From positions 1-64,000 of the forward strand of contig JAFAEO010000044.1 in NCBI GenBank assembly GCA_023423975.1: a stretch of DNA of 64,000 bases, read 5' to 3'. Numbering within the stretch: position 1 is the stretch's first letter; each line of letters starts with the position of its first letter. This DNA comes from Pseudomonadota bacterium (lineage in GTDB: Bacteria; Pseudomonadota; Gammaproteobacteria; Burkholderiales; Burkholderiaceae_B). Made by a program: the position numbers and the translations under genes. The notes under the pieces are model-generated. The model saw only the letters and a program-made list of their open reading frames with translations, made no database searches and was not told the DNA's origin. Shown here one piece after another: positions 51,576-60,804 of the stretch.

Positions 51576-52373
51576 TCAGACTGCGACTGGCGCCTTAATA
51601 TGCGGATGAAACTGGTAATCGGCAATCTCGAAATCTTCATATTCATAGTCGAAAATGGAATCGGGTTTGCGATGAATGATCAGCCGTGGAAACGGGTATG
51701 GCGTACGTGATAATTGCAATTGTGCCTGTTCGATATGATTGCTGTACAAATGGCAGTCGCCGCCGGTCCAGATAAAGTCGCCTGGTTCCAGATTGCATTG
51801 CTGTGCGACCATATGCGTGAGCAGGGCATAGCTGGCGATATTGAAGGGCACGCCCAGGAAAATGTCAGCGCTGCGCTGGTACAACTGGCAGGACAGTTTG
51901 CCATCGGCCACATAGAACTGGAAGAATGCGTGGCAGGGCGGCAGTTTCATTTGCCCGATGTCGGCCACGTTCCAGGCCGAGACGATCAGCCGGCGCGAAT
52001 CCGGGTTGGATTTGATTTGTTCAATGACCTGGGTGATCTGGTCGATATGACCGCCATCCGGCTTGGGCCAGGAGCGCCACTGCACGCCGTACACAGGCCC
52101 CAGGTTGCCCTGGGCATCGGCCCATTCATCCCAGATCGTGACGCCGCGTTCCTGCAGCCAGCGCACGTTCGAGTCGCCGCGCAAAAACCATAGCAGCTCG
52201 ATGAAAATGCTTTTGGTGTGCAGCTTCTTGGTGGTGACCAGGGGAAAGCCCTCGACCAGGTTAAAGCGCATCTGATGACCGAATACCGAGCGGGTGCCGG
52301 TTCCGGTGCGGTCTGTCTTGGCTACGCCATGCTCCATCACATGGCGCATGAAATCTTCATACTGCTGGTTCAT
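51576..52373 (-). CDS. thyA: Thymidylate synthase
   Basis: A 265-residue enzyme that methylates dUMP to dTMP using methylene-THF. The catalytic Cys is in LPPCHAFFQFYV near residue 147. Other blocks are DRTGTGTRSVFGHQMRFNL, LWFLRGDSNVRWLQE and QRSADIFLGVPFNIASYALL, and the end IKAPVAV is the usual C-terminus. Length equals the E. coli protein within one residue. GAGG lies ten bases before the ATG, and the gene starts two bases after the osmC-like stop. It produces dihydrofolate, recycled by the folA product encoded next. Confidence 0.97.
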   Translation of the reverse strand: MNQQYEDFMRHVMEHGVAKTDRTGTGTRSVFGHQMRFNLVEGFPLVTTKKLHTKSIFIELLWFLRGDSNVRWLQERGVTIWDEWADAQGNLGPVYGVQWRSWPKPDGGHIDQITQVIEQIKSNPDSRRLIVSAWNVADIGQMKLPPCHAFFQFYVADGKLSCQLYQRSADIFLGVPFNIASYALLTHMVAQQCNLEPGDFIWTGGDCHLYSNHIEQAQLQLSRTPYPFPRLIIHRKPDSIFDYEYEDFEIADYQFHPHIKAPVAV

Positions 52374-52375
52374 CT

Positions 52376-52798
52376 TTATGCCTCGGCGATCACATAAGCG
52401 TGGGTAATGGTTGCTGACTTTTCCAGCATGGCAACGGCTGAACAGTATTTTTCGTGAGACAGACTGACGGCCCGTTCCACCGCTTTTTCCGGCAGATTCT
52501 TGCCGGTGACGGTGAAAACGAAATGAATTTTGGTGAAAATCTTGGGGTCGGTCTCGGCCCGCTCACCCTGTACCGTGACCTGGCAGCGCGTCACCTGGTG
52601 CCGGCCGCGTTTGAGAATGAGCACGATGTCGTAGGCCGAGCAGCCACCGGCGCTCACCAGCATCATTTCCATGGGGCGGGGCGCCAGATTATTGCCGCCG
52701 CCTTCAGGCGCACCATCCATGGCAACGGTGTGTCCGCTGCCGGTCGTGGCAACGAACAGCATGCCTTCGGGGCCATTCCATTCGATATTGCATTCCAT
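52376..52798 (-). CDS. OsmC-family protein
   Basis: A 140-residue OsmC/Ohr-fold protein. Features are NLAPRPMEMMLVSAGGCSAYD near residues 36-56 with the single active-site Cys, and SHEKYCSAVAMLEKSATIT near residue 115 with the second Cys. The two cysteines fit a peroxidase of the YhfA-like branch (thiol-based reduction of organic peroxides). The start is the ATG at 52798, with AGGA eight bases upstream. An ATG five codons earlier lacks a site. It is first in the osmC-thyA-folA run. Confidence 0.9.
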   Translation of the reverse strand: MECNIEWNGPEGMLFVATTGSGHTVAMDGAPEGGGNNLAPRPMEMMLVSAGGCSAYDIVLILKRGRHQVTRCQVTVQGERAETDPKIFTKIHFVFTVTGKNLPEKAVERAVSLSHEKYCSAVAMLEKSATITHAYVIAEA

Positions 52799-52940
52799 GA
52801 TATTTTCCTGCATTAAATCAAAATCAAATCATAACCCATTGCTACAATAGACGATCGGGCAGACATGACCGGGTTACCAAATCGACCGCCGGGGGCGTCT
52901 GCATCGTTCTTTTCCTGTCCTTTCCAACACAGGCTGACTT

Positions 52941-53618
52941 ATGACCGAAAACGCTATTGTTGTACAAGAATTTGACCGTCGTTATTCGCTTACCGACCGG
53001 GTGCTGGCAGAAATCGGGACCGCGCTTGAAGTGCTCTCGGGCGCCTCGCGCGCTTCGCGTCCCAATCCTGCGGGTGCCCACGTGGCGGCCGGCGAACCTG
53101 ATCTGAGCCAGGCCCAGGCCAGGCATGCGGCCGGGCTGATGCGAGTTAATCATGTCGGAGAAGTATGTGCCCAGGCCCTGTATCGCGGGCAGGCGCTTAT
53201 GTGTAAGGAAACGTCGGTGCGCAAGGTCTTTGAGACAGCTGCGCAGGAAGAGGTGGATCACTTGTCCTGGTGCCGTGATCGTATTCGTGAGCTCAATAGC
53301 CATACCAGCCTGCTCAATCCGCTTTGGTACGCGGGCTCTTTCGGGCTGGGGGTGCTGGCCAGTGCTGCTGGCCGCGAACGTAACCTGGGCTTCATGGCCG
53401 AGACCGAGCGCCAGGTGGAGGCGCATCTGGAGCGTCATCTGAGCGATCTGCCCCCGCAGGACACCCGCTCGCGCGCCATTGTCCAGCAGATGAAGGAAGA
53501 TGAGGTCCATCATCGTGAAACGGCAGAGCAGCATGGCGGCACGCCATTGCCATTGCCGGTGCGCGGCATCATGACGGCCATGTCCAAAGTCATGACAACG
53601 CTGGCCTATCGCGTTTGA
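52941..53618 (+). CDS. coq7: Demethoxyubiquinone hydroxylase Coq7
   Basis: A 225-residue membrane-associated di-iron hydroxylase that adds the last hydroxyl in ubiquinone synthesis. Its four iron-binding helices show RVNHVGEVCAQALYRGQ (Glu), EEVDHLSWCRDRI (ExxH), ETERQVEAHLERHL (Glu) and KEDEVHHRETAEQHGG (ExxH). Helical hydrophobic GLGVLASAAGRERNLGFMA between them would dip into the membrane. The N-terminal ~50 residues are less conserved. The gene is the beta-proteobacterial alternative to the ubiF route. It stands alone and is divergent from osmC. Confidence 0.96.
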   Translation: MTENAIVVQEFDRRYSLTDRVLAEIGTALEVLSGASRASRPNPAGAHVAAGEPDLSQAQARHAAGLMRVNHVGEVCAQALYRGQALMCKETSVRKVFETAAQEEVDHLSWCRDRIRELNSHTSLLNPLWYAGSFGLGVLASAAGRERNLGFMAETERQVEAHLERHLSDLPPQDTRSRAIVQQMKEDEVHHRETAEQHGGTPLPLPVRGIMTAMSKVMTTLAYRV

Positions 53619-54039
53619 ATAGCGCACACTGAATAGTGCTGCGCTAAAGCCCTGTCTCTCACGCCCTGTCTCTCGCAGTGCAACGCATCCCGGGCAGAGC
53701 TGGCCCGGATTGCGAGTGGCCTCGCACAGGCGCCCTGAGCGGTCTTGTTACCTGCTTTTAGTCGTTCTGGCAGGGCGATGGCGGCCTTGGGGTTTTCCCT
53801 TTTATTTGCGACGAATGGATGGTGGGTTGTTGTGAAAACCCCACGAGACGGCTGACCTTCCTGTATTTTTCATGTGCCAGGGGCGTAAAATATCCAGACA
53901 TACCCCTACACCAGTGTAATTACCTATGGACATACGAGTGTGGTGTGTCTGTTTTGAAACAGATTGAAGTAAATTGGGTGCAAATTCAAACGCTTGATTG
54001 ATATTTTTCTTGCATCGCACAAAAAAAAGCAGTACTATC
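53619..54039. other. Gene-free stretch after coq7
   Basis: There is no convincing coding frame. A GC-rich hairpin lies around 53682-53723: outer CTCGCA/TGCGAG, inner CCGGGC/GCCCGG. It has no T-run, so it may be a weak or factor-dependent stop for coq7. From ~53850 the DNA becomes AT-rich, with a possible promoter (TTGCAT 54010-54015, TACTAT 54033-54038) for the RNA candidate downstream. Confidence 0.4.
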
Positions 54040-54296
54040 TCTTTAACGGATGACGAAATGGTTTTTCGAAAATTCGCAGCAAGCAGTGACAGCAGTTCTG
54101 CAGTTCGCCACATTCAAGAATAAACGTAGGCGCCACAGTAACCGCTAGCATTGCCCGCAGTAAGAAAGGTTAATTGTCTATTTCTTGTCTGCCTGCTGCT
54201 TGAGTTTTTTGCCTATTTGTCTTGCCAAGGTTGTCTCCTCCACCCTCCTCCTTTGGTGGATTTAGCCCAAGATCGCAAGGTCTTGGGCTTTTTTTT
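54040..54296 (+). ncRNA. Candidate small RNA with two CTCCTCC motifs
   Basis: A free-standing terminator (54264-54296) in a gene-free kilobase must end some transcript, yet no gene precedes it on this strand after coq7 (~650 bases away). Just before it, CTCCTCC occurs twice (54235-54241 and 54245-54251), the second in the loop of a hairpin CCACC...GGTGG (54240-54259). Exposed CU-rich loops that mimic the anti-Shine-Dalgarno sequence are a mark of the CcsR ('cuckoo') small RNAs of proteobacteria. The 5' end is a guess from weak -35/-10 boxes. Identity is inference. Confidence 0.45.
54264..54296 (+). terminator. Strong Rho-independent terminator
   Basis: A nine-base perfect stem AGCCCAAGA / TCTTGGGCT with an eight-base loop is followed directly by eight T residues (54289-54296). 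It is 300 bases before the polysaccharide locus, so it isolates that locus from upstream reading. From 54297 to 54595 I see no gene. Confidence 0.92.
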
Positions 54297-54595
54297 GTCT
54301 GCGTGCCCGGGATCAGGGCAGCAGGGCGTGTCGGCTGTGGCTGCCTTGGGCGCCGGGGCATTGGCTCTGGCTGAGGCGATGTGCGCCGTGGTGTTGCTGT
54401 GGATTTGCGTGTTGGCGCCCATCCCGGTATCGATTTTGCGCCGGAAGAGCCTGCCCCCACAGCAGCCTAAATTTGTCATAATGTGAAGGACGGCATTTTT
54501 AATGCAGATTAATTATTAAAATTGCCGAATATGAAATGTTATGCCGTTTGTTTCAAACCGGATAGCGCCCGGTCGCTCCGCGTTACTATTGTCGC

Positions 54596-55744
54596 TTGTT
54601 AAGTATTTTGCATTCTGGATCGACTTTGACATTTCCCTGGCAATATCTCTATATCAGCGTTGTCGCCTTTATGGTCGGCGGGCTCATTGTTTTTTCTGAA
54701 AGATGGCATGGCCGCTACACCGGCGACTATGATCTGAATAAACCGCAGGCATCCCACAAAAAATCCACGCCCCGTATTGGCGGGCTGGCAGTGTTTGCCG
54801 GTACGCTGGCCGGGCTGCTGGTGCTGGGCCGGCCCGACAATATGACGCTTAACTGGCTGTGGCCGGCTTTGTTCGTGGCCAGCATGCCGGTTTTTGTGGC
54901 TGGCATACTTGAAGACATTACCAAGGATATTGGCGCGGGCAAGCGCCTGCTGGCTGCGTTCCTGTCAGCCGCCATTGCCTGGTGGTTTTTCGGCGGGGTC
55001 AGCCGCGTCAGTATTGACGTTTTCAATTACATTCTTGGCTTTTGGCCGATTTCACTGATCTTTACCGTGATCGCCGTGGGCGGTTGTACCCACGCGCTCA
55101 ATATTGTGGACGGCATGAACGGCCTGGCCGGCATGGTCGCCATGCTGATGGCCACGTCAATCGCCCTGGTGGCCTATCAGGTGGATGATCTGGCCATTTT
55201 TGCCATTGCCCTTGCCATGGCCTCGTCCATCATCGGCTTTTTCGTCTGGAATTTTCCATACGGGCGGGTGTTCCTGGGGGACGGTGGCGCCTACTTTATC
55301 GGCTTTATGCTTGCCGAACTGGCTGTGTTGCTGGTGGTGCGCAATCCGTCCGTGTCTCCCTTCTATGCGCTGGCCGTGCTATTTTATCCGGTATTTGAAA
55401 CGCTGTTTTCAATCTGGCGCCGCCGCTTCAAGCGCGGCGTGCCGGTGGACCAGCCCGATGCGCTTCATTTGCACCAGCTTATTTTTCGCCGTCTGGTTCG
55501 TGTTACGTTCAACCGCAAGGGGCAGGGCATGGTGCCGGTCATGTGCAACGCGCTGACTTCGCCGTACTTGTGGGTCCTCACATTGATCGGCCTGATCCCG
55601 GCGACCTATTACTGGGATAACCCGATAGCATTGTGTATCAGTATGCTGGTATTTGCATCTGTGTATATCTGGCTCTATTCACGGCTGGTGGCCTGGCGCT
55701 GCCCGCGCTGGCTACTGCTGCCGTCGGTGTCGCGTCGTCGCTGA
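54596..55744 (+). CDS. WecA/MraY-type undecaprenyl-phosphate sugar-1-phosphate transferase
   Basis: A 382-residue polytopic membrane protein (about ten or eleven helices) that should load the first sugar onto undecaprenyl phosphate. Family motifs are KKSTPRIGGLAVFAGTLAG near the N-terminus, THALNIVDGMNGLAGMVAM with the catalytic Asp-Asn, GRVFLGDGGAYFIGF, and a His-rich loop LHLHQLIFRRLVR near residue 295. The start is a TTG with no clear ribosome site, so it is uncertain; no later Met keeps the first helix. It opens the polysaccharide locus. N-acetylhexosamine-1-phosphate is the likely donor group given TviB/TviC downstream. Confidence 0.88.
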   Translation: MLSILHSGSTLTFPWQYLYISVVAFMVGGLIVFSERWHGRYTGDYDLNKPQASHKKSTPRIGGLAVFAGTLAGLLVLGRPDNMTLNWLWPALFVASMPVFVAGILEDITKDIGAGKRLLAAFLSAAIAWWFFGGVSRVSIDVFNYILGFWPISLIFTVIAVGGCTHALNIVDGMNGLAGMVAMLMATSIALVAYQVDDLAIFAIALAMASSIIGFFVWNFPYGRVFLGDGGAYFIGFMLAELAVLLVVRNPSVSPFYALAVLFYPVFETLFSIWRRRFKRGVPVDQPDALHLHQLIFRRLVRVTFNRKGQGMVPVMCNALTSPYLWVLTLIGLIPATYYWDNPIALCISMLVFASVYIWLYSRLVAWRCPRWLLLPSVSRRR

Positions 55745-55884
55745 CCGCATTCGGCTCTTTGCTTTGTTTCAGTCCGGTAATACATGCGTGTCGCATCTTC
55801 GTCCGTGGTTATCCGGAACTTGTTAAAATTGACGCTTGAAATACGTTCCATCACATCTATTTGAATAGCCTTCTGGAGAACTAC

Positions 55885-57159
55885 GTGCAACTTGGCGATA
55901 TAAAATTAGCAATTGTCGGACTTGGATATGTCGGGCTGCCTCTGGCGGTGGAATTCGGCAAAAAGCGCAGTGTGCTGGGTTTTGATATCAATCAGAAGCG
56001 CATCAAAGATTTGCAGGGCGGTGTAGACCACACGCTGGAAGTCTCTTCCGAAGAGCTGGCTGAAGCCGACAAACTGGCCTACAGCGCCGATCCGGCAGAG
56101 CTTGCCAAATGTAATGTATATGTCGTGACCGTGCCAACGCCGATCGACGATTACAAGCAGCCGGACCTGACGCCGCTGATCAAGGCGTCCGAAACTATTG
56201 GCAAGGTGCTCAAAAAAGGCGATATCGTCATTTATGAATCAACGGTATACCCCGGTGCAACCGAAGAAGATTGTGTCCCCGTCCTGGAAAAATTCTCCGG
56301 TCTGAAGTTTAACGAAGACTTCTTTGCCGGCTACAGCCCCGAGCGCATCAATCCGGGCGACAAGAACCATCGCGTTTCAACGATCAAGAAAGTCACCTCT
56401 GGCTCTACGCCGGAAATTGCCGATCTGGTCAATGACCTGTACAGCGAGATCATCACTGCAGGCACGCACAAGGCATCCAGCATTCGCGTGGCGGAGGCCG
56501 CCAAGGTCATTGAAAATACTCAGCGCGACGTAAATATCGCCCTGATCAATGAGCTGGCGCTTATTTTCAATAAAATGGGTATTGATACCGAAGCCGTGCT
56601 GGAAGCGGCCGGCACCAAGTGGAATTTCCTGCCGTTTCGGCCGGGTCTGGTTGGCGGCCACTGCATTGGCGTGGACCCCTACTATCTGACCCACAAGGCG
56701 CAGGCCATTGGCTATCATCCGGAAATCATCCTGGCTGGGCGTCGCCTGAACGACTCTATGGGTTCGTATGTGGTATCGCAACTGGTTAAAGCCATGACCA
56801 AACGCCAGATCCAGGTGCAGGGCGCCAAGGTACTGGTTATGGGCCTGACCTTCAAGGAAAACTGTCCCGATCTGCGCAACACGCGTATCGTGGATATCCT
56901 GAAGGAGCTGGGCGAGTACAGTATGGATGTAGACGTTTATGATCCGTGGGTTGACCCGGCAGAAGCTGATCACGAATATGGTATTACACCTGTGAAAACA
57001 CCGGAAAAGGGCGCCTACGATGCCATTATCCTGGCCGTATCGCATCATCAGTTTGTGAGCATGGGTGCCGAAGGCATCCGGGCGCTGGGCAAGGCCCAGC
57101 ATGTACTTTACGACCTTAAATACGTATTGAAGGCCGATCAGGCCGATATTCGACTGTAA
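55885..57159 (+). CDS. tviB: UDP-N-acetylhexosamine 6-dehydrogenase, TviB/WbpA-like
   Basis: A 424-residue NAD-dependent enzyme that oxidises UDP-GlcNAc (or UDP-GalNAc) at C6 to the uronate. The NAD loop is IVGLGYVGLPLAVEFG at the start. GYSPERINPGD follows, and the catalytic Cys is in GLVGGHCIGVDPYYLTHKAQ near residue 260. LMGLTFKENCPDLRNTR is in split form here: MGLTFKENCPDLRNTR. The start is the GTG at 55885, with GGAG seven bases upstream. A TTG at 55861 is less likely. The next gene is a TviC-like epimerase, so the pair should make UDP-GalNAcA as in Vi antigen and related capsules. Confidence 0.92.
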   Translation: MQLGDIKLAIVGLGYVGLPLAVEFGKKRSVLGFDINQKRIKDLQGGVDHTLEVSSEELAEADKLAYSADPAELAKCNVYVVTVPTPIDDYKQPDLTPLIKASETIGKVLKKGDIVIYESTVYPGATEEDCVPVLEKFSGLKFNEDFFAGYSPERINPGDKNHRVSTIKKVTSGSTPEIADLVNDLYSEIITAGTHKASSIRVAEAAKVIENTQRDVNIALINELALIFNKMGIDTEAVLEAAGTKWNFLPFRPGLVGGHCIGVDPYYLTHKAQAIGYHPEIILAGRRLNDSMGSYVVSQLVKAMTKRQIQVQGAKVLVMGLTFKENCPDLRNTRIVDILKELGEYSMDVDVYDPWVDPAEADHEYGITPVKTPEKGAYDAIILAVSHHQFVSMGAEGIRALGKAQHVLYDLKYVLKADQADIRL

Positions 57160-57251
57160 TCAGCAAGGCAGGTAAGTACGAACAGGCGCTGTCGATTTAC
57201 ATTCGATGGCGGCTGTGTTTTGGCAGCTTCAACCAATAGCAGGTGAATATT

Positions 57252-58277
57252 ATGACTCAGGCATTCGACAATCTCAAAAACGCCATTCAGGCCGAACCAC
57301 GCACCTGGCTGGTTACCGGTTGCGCCGGCTTTATCGGTTCCAATTTGCTGGAGACCCTGCTTTTGCTGGATCAGAAAGTAGTGGGCCTGGATAATTTTTC
57401 CACGGGATTTCAGCACAATCTGGACGAAGTGCAGCAAGCGGTCAGCGCACAGCAGTGGGCCAACTTCAAATTCATCGAAGGCGATATCCGTGAACTGGAT
57501 GCCTGCAAGAAAGCGGTTGCCGGCGTAGATTATGTGCTGCATCAGGCAGCGCTGGGTTCCGTGCCGCGCAGCCTGGATGACCCCATTACAACGAACGCAG
57601 TCAATATCAGCGGCTTTCTGAATATGCTGGTAGCCGCCCGTGAGGCCGGCATCAAGTCGTTTGTTTATGCGGCTTCCAGCTCCACTTACGGCGATCACCC
57701 CGATCTGCCCAAAGTGGAAGACAAGATCGGCAATCCCTTATCTCCGTATGCCGTCACCAAGTACGTAAACGAACTGTATGCCAACGTGTTTGCGCGTGCC
57801 TATGGGTTCAGCTCCGTGGGCCTGCGTTATTTCAATGTGTTCGGCAAACGGCAGAATCCCGACGGCGCCTATGCGGCCGTGATCCCCAAATGGACAGCGT
57901 CCATGATTAAGGGTGAAGATGTGTTTATCAATGGCGATGGTGAAACCAGCCGCGATTTCTGCTTTGTCGAAAACGCCGTGCAGGCCAACTTGCTGGCCGC
58001 AGCCAATATGCCGGAAGAGGGCAGTCAGGTGTTCAACGTGGCCGTTAACGCCCGTACCAGCCTGAACGAGCTGTTCGCCCATCTGGCCAGCACGCTGGAC
58101 AAGAACGGTGTGAAGTACGATAAACAGCCGGTATACCGCGATTTTCGCAGCGGTGACGTTCGTCATTCGCAGGCAGATATCACCAAGGCGCATGACCAGT
58201 TGGGGTACAAGCCTACGCACGATATCCTGGAAGGGATCGAAGTGGCGATGCCGTGGTACACCCAGTTCTTGCGTTGA
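57252..58277 (+). CDS. tviC: UDP-N-acetylglucosaminuronate 4-epimerase, TviC/WbpP-like
   Basis: A 341-residue extended-SDR epimerase. The NAD loop is VTGCAGFIGSNLLE and the catalytic Ser/Tyr/Lys are in YAASSSTYGDHP and SPYAVTKYVNELYA. The central FNVFGKRQNPDGAYAAVIPK is typical of the TviC/WbpP group, which acts on N-acetylated sugars. The start is ATG 57252, with AGGTG seven bases before; a GTG at 57243 is the alternative. With the dehydrogenase next to it (92-base gap) it should give UDP-N-acetylgalactosaminuronic acid. Confidence 0.92.
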   Translation: MTQAFDNLKNAIQAEPRTWLVTGCAGFIGSNLLETLLLLDQKVVGLDNFSTGFQHNLDEVQQAVSAQQWANFKFIEGDIRELDACKKAVAGVDYVLHQAALGSVPRSLDDPITTNAVNISGFLNMLVAAREAGIKSFVYAASSSTYGDHPDLPKVEDKIGNPLSPYAVTKYVNELYANVFARAYGFSSVGLRYFNVFGKRQNPDGAYAAVIPKWTASMIKGEDVFINGDGETSRDFCFVENAVQANLLAAANMPEEGSQVFNVAVNARTSLNELFAHLASTLDKNGVKYDKQPVYRDFRSGDVRHSQADITKAHDQLGYKPTHDILEGIEVAMPWYTQFLR

Positions 58278-58280
58278 TCC

Positions 58281-59648
58281 TTGAAGCGGGCTATCGGGCG
58301 GTTTAAAGGGCTGCATCCTGACCATATGCGTATCGCGCGCGGCGCGATGCGCGTAGCGTTTTTCCTGCTGATCGGCAAGATGGCCGGCGCGCTCAAGGAA
58401 ATGGCGGTGGCCCATCGCTATGGCGTGAGCGAGGTGGTTGACGCCTATCAGTTCACCATGACCATGGCGAACTGGCTGCCCATTACCATTGTCGGGGCGT
58501 TTTCCATTGTCCTGATCCCGGTGCTGGTAAAGACGCGCTACGCGCCTGCCACCGAGCGGGTGCAGTTTATCCGCGAACTGCAGGGCTGGGTGTTGGCCAT
58601 TGGCGTGGTAACGGGTGTGTTGACCTGGCTGCTGTGGCCGTATGTTCTTGAATACGCAGGCGGCAATCTTAGTGCCGCCACCCGGCAGCACAGTACTGAA
58701 CTGATCTGGGCGTTCGCGCCGGCCGCATTGCTGACGCTGCTGATCGGCGTGAGCACTTCGCGATTGCGCGCACATGAGCGTCACGTGAATACGTTGCTGG
58801 AAAGTGTGCCGGCCCTGATGATCCTGGCCTGGATTCTGCTGACCCCCGGTGATGTGAGCGTGATGCCGCTGTTGCTGGGTACGCTGGTCGGTTATGTAAT
58901 CCAGGCGGTATGGCTGCAGATGCTGTCGCGCAAGGCCGATGACGGTGTCTGGGGTGTTCCCAGCTTTACGCTCAAGTCGCATCAATGGCCGTTGCTGCTC
59001 AATGCGGCCGGTGTGATGCTGATCGGCCAGATTGCCATGAGTTTTGTGGGGCCGCTGGACCAGATCGCAGCGGCAAAGCTGGGCGATAACGCCAATGCCA
59101 CGCTGGGCTATGCGGCGCGTCTGCTGTCGCTGATTATCGGCCTGGGCGCGGCATCGGTCGGGCGCGCGGCATTGCCCGTACTGGCTGATGTCCAGAGCCA
59201 GGGTGATGCGCATCGCGCTCGCACGATGGCGCTCAAATGGTCCGCCCTGATGCTGGGTGGCGGTATTGTTGCCGTCGCTGTGTGCTGGGTAATGGCGCCG
59301 TGGATTGTGAAAATCCTGTTTGAGAAAGGCGCGTTCACCGCCGATGACACAATTGCCGTGGCCAGTGTGTTGCGCTGGGGAATATTGCAGTTGCCATTCT
59401 ATTTCGGCGTGCTGATTCTGGTGCAGTTGATGGCCAGCCAGAACCGCTACAAGCTGATGGCTGCCATTGCCGTGGCCAACTTTGCACTGAAGGCGGTGCT
59501 CAACCAGATACTGGCGCCACTGATGGGCGCCGAAGGTATTATGCTGGCAACCAGTTGCATGTACCTGCTGTCTTATATTTGTTATGTCTTTGTGACGCTG
59601 ACACATGATGTGTCCAAACAATCTTCTACTGAAAAAACAACCGATTGA
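58281..59648 (+). CDS. MurJ/Wzx-type polysaccharide flippase
   Basis: A 455-residue membrane protein with about twelve to fourteen helices of the MVF/MATE-like superfamily. The charged GKMAGALKEMAVAHRYGVSE near residue 32 and the closing block FEKGAFTADDTIAVASVLRW near residue 352 are MurJ-family features. In this setting it probably flips the undecaprenyl-linked repeat unit; a housekeeping murJ is expected elsewhere. The start is unsure: a TTG at 58281 gives the longest chain, an ATG at 58326 starts 15 residues later, and neither has a good ribosome site. It ends one base before the next gene. Confidence 0.85.
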   Translation: MKRAIGRFKGLHPDHMRIARGAMRVAFFLLIGKMAGALKEMAVAHRYGVSEVVDAYQFTMTMANWLPITIVGAFSIVLIPVLVKTRYAPATERVQFIRELQGWVLAIGVVTGVLTWLLWPYVLEYAGGNLSAATRQHSTELIWAFAPAALLTLLIGVSTSRLRAHERHVNTLLESVPALMILAWILLTPGDVSVMPLLLGTLVGYVIQAVWLQMLSRKADDGVWGVPSFTLKSHQWPLLLNAAGVMLIGQIAMSFVGPLDQIAAAKLGDNANATLGYAARLLSLIIGLGAASVGRAALPVLADVQSQGDAHRARTMALKWSALMLGGGIVAVAVCWVMAPWIVKILFEKGAFTADDTIAVASVLRWGILQLPFYFGVLILVQLMASQNRYKLMAAIAVANFALKAVLNQILAPLMGAEGIMLATSCMYLLSYICYVFVTLTHDVSKQSSTEKTTD

Positions 59649-59649
59649 T

Positions 59650-60795
59650 ATGTCTTTGACTTCGACGACCGCAGCGCCATCCCCCCTGCGAATCATGATC
59701 TTTATCCACTCGTTGCATGCTGGCGGGGCGGAGCGGGTGGCGGTCGACCTGGCCAACCAGTGGCATATTCACGGGCACGACGTGATGGTAGTAACCCAGA
59801 CCGATGCCCGCGGCGACGTTTATGAACTGAACCGGCATGTAGAGCGCGTGGCGCTCAATACAGCGGGTTTGCGCGGCGTGATGGCCAATCTGCGGCGTCT
59901 GTACACCTTGCGCAAAACCATGCAACGCTACCGGCCCGATATTGTGCTGGGCATGATGACCACCGCGTCGATTCTGTCGATACTGGCATCCACCGGCCTG
60001 CGATGCCGGGTGATCGCCACCGAGCATACCCATCCGCCCTCGCAGAACCTGTCGTCGTTCTGGCTCAAGTTGCGGCGTCGCACGTATCCGCACGCCGCCC
60101 GGGTCGTGGCGCTGACCCGCGATACCTCCAGCTGGATCGTCAATCATGTGCCCGGATCGAATATGGCAGTGATCCCCAATGCCGTTCACTGGCCGCTGGC
60201 CAATGGCGAGCCGCAGGTGACGCCGCCCGCGCGCAACGGACGCTGCCGCCTGCTGGCCGTGGGACGCCTGCACACCGACAAGGGTTTCGATATACTGATT
60301 GACTCATTCAGGGATCTGGCTGCCGTGTTTCCCGATTGGGATCTGGTCATCCTGGGCGAGGGCCCCGAGCGCGATCGCCTGCAGGGACAGATTGATGTGG
60401 CCGGGCTGGCCGGGCGTATCAGTATGCCTGGCAGGGTAGGCAATATGCAGCAGTGGTACCAGGCCTGTGATATCTATGTCCTGAGCTCGCGGGTAGAGGG
60501 CCTGTCCAACAGCCTGCTGGAGGCGATGGCCTGTGGCATGCCCAGCGTGGCATTCGATTGTGAAACCGGGCCGCGCGAGATTATCCGGCCCGATATCGAC
60601 GGGCTGCTGGTCACACCGGTAGAAGATCCACAGGCACTGGCAGCCGCGCTGTCGGGGCTGATGCAGGACAAACAGGCCCGCAAAACGCTGGCCAGTCGCG
60701 CCGTGGATGTACGCGATCGCTTTTCGATGCGGCGCGTGCTGTCTTTGTGGCAAGAGGTATTTAACGACATACAGCATCAGGATAAAAAGGGATAG
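59650..60795 (+). CDS. Glycosyltransferase family 4, polysaccharide synthesis
   Basis: A 381-residue GT-B enzyme. The acceptor-side start is IMIFIHSLHAGGAERVAVDL. The donor half has LLAVGRLHTDKGFDILIDSF, and the E-x7-E motif is in VEGLSNSLLEAMACGMPSVA near residue 285. It transfers a sugar to the growing lipid-linked repeat in the cytoplasm; donor and linkage are unknown. It begins one base after the flippase stop and ends nine bases before the asparagine synthase gene, so it is in the same operon. Confidence 0.92.
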   Translation: MSLTSTTAAPSPLRIMIFIHSLHAGGAERVAVDLANQWHIHGHDVMVVTQTDARGDVYELNRHVERVALNTAGLRGVMANLRRLYTLRKTMQRYRPDIVLGMMTTASILSILASTGLRCRVIATEHTHPPSQNLSSFWLKLRRRTYPHAARVVALTRDTSSWIVNHVPGSNMAVIPNAVHWPLANGEPQVTPPARNGRCRLLAVGRLHTDKGFDILIDSFRDLAAVFPDWDLVILGEGPERDRLQGQIDVAGLAGRISMPGRVGNMQQWYQACDIYVLSSRVEGLSNSLLEAMACGMPSVAFDCETGPREIIRPDIDGLLVTPVEDPQALAAALSGLMQDKQARKTLASRAVDVRDRFSMRRVLSLWQEVFNDIQHQDKKG

Positions 60796-60804
60796 GCAAC
60801 GCTT

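Noticed and set aside
53802..54113. 103-residue minus-strand frame in the gene-free stretch
   Set aside because: No ribosome site, no recognisable domain, and AT-rich intergenic composition.
54151..54486. 111-residue frame over the terminator at 54264-54296
   Set aside because: It reads through a strong terminator and its T-run, has no ribosome site and no conserved features.
57738..59756. 672-residue minus-strand frame opposite the epimerase and flippase genes
   Set aside because: Its His/Gln/Arg-rich composition, lack of any domain and position opposite two well-supported genes mark it as an antisense shadow.
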